Origin: Tribonema minus
Taxonomy: Eukaryota > Sar > Xanthophyceae > Tribonematales > Tribonemataceae
Length of the DNA: 64,000 nt
Assembly (NCBI GenBank): GCA_017506865.1
Contig: JAFCMP010000169.1
Location: 1-64,000 of the forward strand
Direction: 5' to 3'
The notes below the pieces were generated by a model. That model saw nothing but the letters and a program-made list of their open reading frames with translations. It made no database searches and was not told where the DNA came from. Within the stretch, counting starts at the first letter, position 1; each line of letters begins with the position of its first letter. Shown here one piece after another: positions 58,757-64,000 of this stretch. Made by a program: the position numbers and the translations under genes.

Positions 58757-61700
58757 ATGAGCTTCGCTAGATGTAACCGCACAAGGAAGCTGCTGCTGCT
58801 AGGAGCATGCGCCCTTTGCGGCAGGCTGGTGTCCGCTGATATGTGGCGCATCGTCTACGAAGATCCTGCACCCGACGTCAATGCCGACCACGCGGCAGGC
58901 CCGGACGCGTCCGCAGCTTCCGCAGCATCAGCACCGACAGCTATCGACAGCTACCAATCATCACACGCCACTGTAGCCAGCTTGATAGCGGCAGACCCAT
59001 TGACGGACATCGACACATTCCTCCCCGAATTTGGCCTCGCCTATGCAACCGCCTCGCCGGAGGCCGCCGCGCGCATCGAGGCGCTGCCGGGAGTGCAGTC
59101 CGTGACACCAGTGCAGCAGGTGCAGTACCTGCACCCGGATGAACACTTCAAGTCAGGATACATCATAGAGCCAGGGAGCAGCAGCGGCGGCGGCAGCAGC
59201 GGCGGTGGCAGCGGCAGCGGCGGCAGCGGCGGCGGCAGCGGCGGCGGCGGCAGCGGCGGCGGCGGCGGCAGCGGTAGCGGCGGCGGCAGTGGTGGCAGCA
59301 AGCGGCACCTGCGAGGCGCCAGCAACCACATACCGGATCGGGCGGGGAAGCACGTTCCTGATCTGGTGCCGCTGCAGTGGAGCTTGGACGCGATAGATGC
59401 GCAGCGGGCGTTTGGCGCGGGGCTGAAGGGGGGAGGGGGCTACAGGGCGAAGGTGGCAGTGCTCGACACAGGTGCGCGCTCGTGGATGTTTGGAGTACAG
59501 TCGTGAATGTTTCGAGTAGAGTCATGGATGTTTTGAGTAGAGTCGCCAAGTCGCGTCATTTGGCAGTTCGAGTCATGCGGGGCTGAGGGGGGCGGGAGTA
59601 CAGGGCCAAGAAGGCAGTGCTCAATACAGGTGCGCGCGTGCGCTCTCGTGAATGGAACAAATCAAAACACCGTGGAGCTCTAGGTGACAAGGTGTGGTTA
59701 GCCGCAAGTGCCTCCGTCCAGTAACCTTTGTCGCAGCTGCTGCAGCAACTAGCCATGAGTCGGACAGTGCTACCATATCCACAGGCGCCAAAAGAGAAAG
59801 TTTTTAGTAGAGTCGTATAATGTTTTGAGTAGAGTCGCCGAGTGGTGTCTGGACAGTTCGAGTCGAGTCACCAAGCTGGGTCATGTGCTGTGGGCGCAGC
59901 GCAAACCTGCAGGAGGTGTGCAGCATCAGAGCTTTGTTGCGCTGTTCAATGAGGTGCTTCACCTTTCGTCAATCTATTGAGGCACAAGTCATCAACAACA
60001 CTCAGTTGGCTCAAATACAAAATTCATGAAATGAACTTGTGATAGAAGCTGCTTTCATCGATGCTGCGCGCCCGTCCATGGACGCATGTTCAGGGTGTAC
60101 TTCAAGTTGAAGTGGCCTTCCAATACTATCTGAACAGGAAGGAATGACTTTTGCACTTGGGATCCGATATGCTTTCACAAACGCTTCAGCTTGCTTGCGC
60201 TTTCAACGTGCTATCCTGCCATCAACAGGTAAAGGTTTGCTGTTTGTCCAAAGTGCAAGACTTGAATACTTTTCCACAAAAACAACACAACGACCACAAT
60301 AAGGATCAGATGTGAACAATAGGAGGACAATAAGCTGTGCGAATCGCCTTTGAACCTACAGATTGCTAATACAATAAGCTCCATCACCACATCGCACCGC
60401 TCTGTCACTGCACATAAGCTGCGTGACTCGTCTGTAAACCTAGAGGTCGCTATTAAACTCGTGTCGTGATAATATTCATGATAACAATCAAGCTCCGCCC
60501 CGCTGTTGCAATCAAGCTCCGCCCCGCTGTTGCCAGGGTTCTGGCTGGAACACCCGCCATCGCCCCCAACATCAACAGGCGACTCTCCAAGAGCTTCTGT
60601 AAACCTAGAGGGTGCTATTAACAATCATGTTATCATGTTTGTTATGATGATAAGCTCCGCCCCGCCCTTCCCAGGGTTCTGGCTGGACCACCCCGCCATC
60701 GCCCCAAACATCAACAGGCGACTCTCCAAGAGCTTCATCCCCGGCGAGGGCCTCCAGTTCAAGACCCCGCGCAATCAGGGTGACAGTTTCAGCCACGGCA
60801 CCTGGACCGCCAGCCTCATTGCTGCGGCACACGTGGGGAACTCGGGAATTCGGGGAGTGGCACCAGCGGCGGAGCTTGTTCTGGTGAAGGTTCTGTCGGA
60901 CAATGGGTGGGGGAGTGATGGGCTGATTCTGAAGGGCATGAAGTATGCGGCGGACTCCGGGGTGGACATCATCAACATGTCGCTGGGGCTGGTAAGTATT
61001 GATTGTGTACTTCAAAATATTACTTTCATGTATCTCAATTGTACATAACACGGGTCAGTGCCGGTAGGGATTGAGGTTGTTTGTCAAGACAGAAACGCGA
61101 TGAAGGGCGTGAAGTATGCGGCGGACTCCGGGGTGGACATCATTAACATGTCGCTGGGGCTGGTAAGTACTGAATGTGTGTTGCAACAAGTGTGCTTCTA
61201 TGTACTTGGGCAAAGTGTGCAGTATGGCGCAGTGCTGATAGTGCGTGAAGGGTTGAAGTTGTTGATCACCGCAGGGACTCGATGAGCTGACTCTAGCATG
61301 TGAGTAGTGACTGTGGTATCATACTGCTATGCATGAGTGCAATGAAGTACGCGGAGGACTCCGGGGTGGACATCATCAACATGTCGCTGGGGCTGGTGAG
61401 TCTTGAATGCGCAGAAAGCTTCGAAGTATGTACAAATTCAGTCTCCGCGATAGGGCTGATGAAGTTGTTGGGACTACACTTTCTGATCTGACTGCGTGTA
61501 TGGGCATTCATGTGTGACAGACGACGTGCTGTTCTGAGTGCGATGAAATGAGGATTGGTGCTATAATCAAAGCGAGGGCCAGGTCCGTACCCCCATGTAT
61601 CTCACCAACTGCAGGTGATGCCAGTGGCATCTTTGCTGTCGTGCGCCTGCGCTGTAGCCCCCCCCTGCAAGACATCACGGCGGCACTGCTGATCATGTAC

Positions 61701-62707
61701 GCTTGGGGCCAGCAACAGGGTCAGACTGCTTATGTAGCAAAATTGCAACTCTGCACGGTGATTCAATGGCGCTCACGTGCCTGGTATGCATGAGCACTGC
61801 GCCACTGACTGACTGCCTAAGTAGCGCTAGCGAGGCCATTGTCCCTAAACCCAAACCTCAAATGCAGCTCTTCATGGGCAACCATTTCATTGTCCCCGCA
61901 GTTGCCATGCCACCCCTGCAGGGCTCCATGTAAGACACTCAGAGCACGGCAGCGCTGCTGACCGCCAACAAATAGGGCTAGCTAGCCTCTGCCAAACCCT
62001 AAGCCTAACCTAAACCTAACCCTTATTGCTCTGTCGGCGCGCGCGCCATGCCACCCCTGCAGGGGCCCCTGCAAGACACGAAGAGCACGGCGGCGCTGCT
62101 GACCGCCTACAAGCGCGCCGTGCGCTACGTCCTCAGCAAGGGCGTGGCCATCATCGCCGCCGCCGGCAACGACAGCTTCAACTTCGATGACGCCAACGAC
62201 CAAAGCGTCTACGTCCCGCAAGACGTGAAAGGCGTAATAGTCGTCAGCGCCACCGGGCCCAAGGGCTGGCGCTACAAACCCACCGCCAACATGGACCGTT
62301 TGAGCTACTACTCCAACTACGGCGCGAACGTCGTCGACTTCGCTGCGCCCGGTGGGGACATTCGGTCCATGTACGCTGACTCGGAGGCACTCTGCTACGT
62401 GCCTGTCATCAAGCGTAAGGTGAAGTGTTATCAGCTAGATGCCATGCTCGGCGCCTGCTGCTACACTCCTGAGGGGGGGTATGGGTATAGATGGGCCATG
62501 GGTACGTCCGCCGCCGCGCCGGTGGCTAGCGGTGTGGCAGCGCTCATTGTATCCAAGCTGGGGCATCACGTGCCGCCTGCCAAGCTAGAGATGTGTATGC
62601 GAAAGACAGCGGAGGATTTGGGGGAAAAGGGGCGAGATGCCAGCTACGGCTGGGGGCTGGTGAACGCGGGCAACGTCGTGGATCTCAGGGACTGCCAGCA
62701 GCAGTAG
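58757..62707 (+). CDS. Secreted subtilisin-like serine protease (S8), 3 exons (558 aa)
   Basis: Exons 58757-59471, 60675-60991 and 62063-62707 sum to 1677 nt in frame. A basic, Leu-rich signal peptide covers residues 1-27. An inhibitor I9-type propeptide follows (about 28-125, ending GVQSVTPVQQVQYL). A low-complexity Gly/Ser linker lies at 139-181 with SKRHLR after it, a plausible processing point. The catalytic domain starts near 205. Triad: Asp237 in VAVLDTG (the Gly codon is split by intron 1), His279 in SHGTWTASLIAA, Ser493 in GTSAAAPVASGVAAL. Oxyanion Asn380 is in AAAGND. The domain ends with YGWGLVNAGNVVDL. A Cys-containing insert (LCYVPV...ACCYTPEGGYGY) before the Ser motif is unusual. 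The ATG at 58757 is preferred over an upstream non-ATG opening because it starts the signal peptide. Confidence 0.92.
59575..59640 (+). repeat. Subtilisin intron 1: donor-edge echo of exon 1
   Basis: GCGGGGCTGAGGGGGGCGGGAGTACAGGGCCAAGAAGGCAGTGCTCAATACAGGTGCGCGC repeats the exon 1 end GCGGGGCTGAAGGGGGGAGGGGGCTACAGGGCGAAGGTGGCAGTGCTCGACACAGGTGCGCGC. In this copy the catalytic Asp codon GAC is AAT. Confidence 0.92.
59652..59785 (+). repeat. Dispersed repeat family B, copy 5
   Basis: ATGGAACAAATCAAAACACCGTGGAGCTCTAGGTGACAAGGTGTGGTTAGCCGCAAGTGCCTCC, then GCAGCTGCTGCAGCAACTAGCCATGAGTCGGACAGTGCTACCAT. Closest in order and content to copies 1 and 4. It lies in subtilisin intron 1. Confidence 0.82.
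60530..60615 (+). repeat. Subtilisin intron 1: acceptor-edge echo of exon 2
   Basis: CCAGGGTTCTGGCTGGAACACCCGCCATCGCCCCCAACATCAACAGGCGACTCTCCAAGAGCTTC repeats the start of exon 2 (GFWLDHPAIAPNINRRLSKSF), 140 bp upstream of the real acceptor. The flank (CTCCGCCCCGCTGTTG) is repeated too. A one-base deletion in the echo shifts its frame. Confidence 0.93.
61080..61400 (+). repeat. Subtilisin intron 2: two donor-edge echoes of exon 2
   Basis: GGCGTGAAGTATGCGGCGGACTCCGGGGTGGACATCATTAACATGTCGCTGGGGCTG|GTAAGTACT (61104-61170) and ATGAAGTACGCGGAGGACTCCGGGGTGGACATCATCAACATGTCGCTGGGGCTG|GTGAGTCTT (61342-61402) repeat the real edge (60935-61000). Both keep the MKYAADSGVDIINMSLGL codons and a functional-looking donor. 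Confidence 0.95.
61605..61975 (+). repeat. Subtilisin intron 2: two acceptor-edge echoes of exon 3
   Basis: CCATGCCACCCCTGCAGGGCTCCATGTAAGACACTCAGAGCACGGCAGCGCTGCTGACCGCCAACAA (61908-61974) and a more decayed GTAGCCCCCCCCTGCAAGACATCACGGCGGCACTGCTGATC (61652-61694) repeat the exon 3 start (real at 62047-62110). Confidence 0.88.
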
Positions 62708-64000
62708 CTGCGGTTTTGTGTCGGGGGCGCGGTTGTTTTCGCTTCTGTGTGTGTATCATGGTGTCTGTGCCGGCGCCGCGCGCTGGTACGACCTGCATAT
62801 ACATTGTAACTGTACTACAACTTGAAGTAGAGGGGCTGAGAACAATGGGGGGGGGGGGGCGGCAGCGGCGTTGTCGACGTTTTGCGCATGTGGGTGCTTT
62901 CAGTGCGTTTTGAAGTGATGTTAGTGGGGACAGCTGTACCATGTTTGTGCGAACACAAGAGTCCCTGAAATGCCCCATGTTCCCTTGCACAAGTCGACCT
63001 TTGTCGAAATCGGTGCTTTTGTACCCCATCCTTCCCGTGCAGAGTCTGGAGCTCTGATAAATACACATTGGCCCTAGCATATGCTGCTTTGCAATTGGCA
63101 ACTGGCTTTGGCCTTGCTTTTCTGTTGCTGCATGGCATGACATGATCTTCTGCCGTATAGAACCGCCGCAAGAGAGATGATTCTGTGTCTTACATACTGT
63201 ATGCTGATTGAGCACCATGTCATTTGATCCCGCATCATGTGGCCAACGTGCTCTGACCTGATCCTGGACAGACTTTGTTGAGCGGCAACATGAGTCGGAC
63301 CTGTACTTTTCATTGATTCTCGCTCAGGGTGCGAAAATGCGCAGATGAATGGCATCTAAGCTTGCTGTACACAACTTCGGAATCTACATGTTGTGTGACT
63401 GTCCGAAAGTGTCTCAAGGACCTTGTACGCGTGCCACAATCGACACATGAGCACTGCGACTTGTTGACCAATCTGACATTGGACACTTGAAGGCGCTCGT
63501 TGTGCAGCCTGCAAAACAACACACGAATGCTGAGCATCGCAACCTAACAAAAGCGCAAACATGACCAAGCCACTCACTTTGCAGCATGTAGAAAACCAGT
63601 GGCACTAGCATGAGCGCTTTCATGCATTCATAAACGCACTGCACAAGCAACAGGCAGCATTACAACTCCTCGAGCAGCATACTTTGGGCTAAAAACCGAC
63701 GCCAGTTTGCCCGTTGAGAGGCAAACATGCGAACTACAATTGCCCACATACTCTGACCGTGACCCCAAGTGAGCAATGACCCCCACGCTGGATGTGACCC
63801 CAAGCAGGCATACACTCACAACACACTTGCAAGCATGGAAGGCGTTTAGTTGCCTGGAGACCCAGACGATAGCGGTCAGCATGCTTACATGAAGTGATCA
63901 ACCTTGATGGTGCGGCAAAACTTGGGGATAGAGCTAGGGTTAGGGTTGAATTTGGGGTTAGAGTTAGGTTAGTTAGGGGTCAACATCAGGGTCCGGGTTA
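62708..64000. other. 3' flank of the subtilisin gene; no further gene recognised
   Basis: The only defined element is the family A repeat at 63303-63425. TTAGGG-like words reappear at 63930-64000, which may mean that another intron-bearing gene begins beyond the window edge. A 12-base G run lies at about 62849-62860. Confidence 0.45.
63303..63425 (-). repeat. Dispersed repeat family A, copy 3
   Basis: Reverse orientation: GTACTTTTCATTGATTCTCGCTCAGGGTGCGAAAATGCGCAGATGAATGGCATCTAAGC, then GGAATCTACATGTTGTGTGACTGTCCGAAAGTGTC. It is about 120 bp long, with an insertion of about 15 bp in the middle relative to copies 1 and 2. It ends before the GGACCCCGAG part of the other copies. Confidence 0.82.

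Overview
The window looks like nuclear DNA of an intron-rich eukaryote. Genes are broken into short exons with GT-AG introns (one GC-AG), there is a non-LTR retrotransposon and a hAT-like element, and short CCCTAA/TTAGGG runs occur throughout. I see no bacterial operons or ribosome binding sites. The telomere-type repeats and the ankyrin repeats of the LxVLQWARxNGCPWD type would fit a photosynthetic stramenopile (brown or yellow-green algal lineage). That is an inference; another alga cannot be excluded.

Layout. 0-1.2 kb holds two degraded 3'-end fragments of the retrotransposon. 1.3-4.5 kb (+) is an unrecognised four-exon gene whose last exon faces an inverted, decayed copy of itself at about 5.05-5.86 kb. 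6.28-12.5 kb (-) is a long retrotransposon ORF encoding an OTU-like protease, a reverse transcriptase and a restriction-like endonuclease. 12.5-15.05 kb (+) holds gene fragments, a 730-bp hAT-like element that splits an open frame, and two copies of a short repeat. 15.8-16.1 kb (-) is the terminal exon of an unknown membrane protein. 18.0-34.3 kb (-) is a 15-exon secreted GH1 beta-glucosidase. 34.5-38.6 kb (+) is an MJ1316/DUF504 RNA-end-binding protein, head-to-head with GH1. 39.65-53.5 kb (-) is a 13-exon JMJD6-like JmjC oxygenase. 53.65-54.9 kb (+) is an ankyrin-repeat pseudogene. 58.76-62.7 kb (+) is a three-exon secreted subtilisin with a Gly/Ser linker.

The joins proposed for GH1 (559 aa), JMJD6-like (604 aa), MJ1316 (279 aa) and subtilisin (558 aa) all keep frame and end on a stop, and family motifs run across the junctions. 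These genes are independent enzymes with no obvious shared pathway.

The most unusual signal is in the introns. Nearly every large intron carries one to seven truncated, diverged copies of the edge of a neighbouring exon together with its splice site. I call these 'exon echoes'. Copies of a donor edge lie downstream of the real exon, and copies of an acceptor edge lie upstream. The echoes often repeat at about 60-200 bp and are interspersed with TTAGGG-like words. They occur in at least four unrelated genes on both strands, which suggests a general mode of intron growth by tandem duplication across exon-intron junctions.
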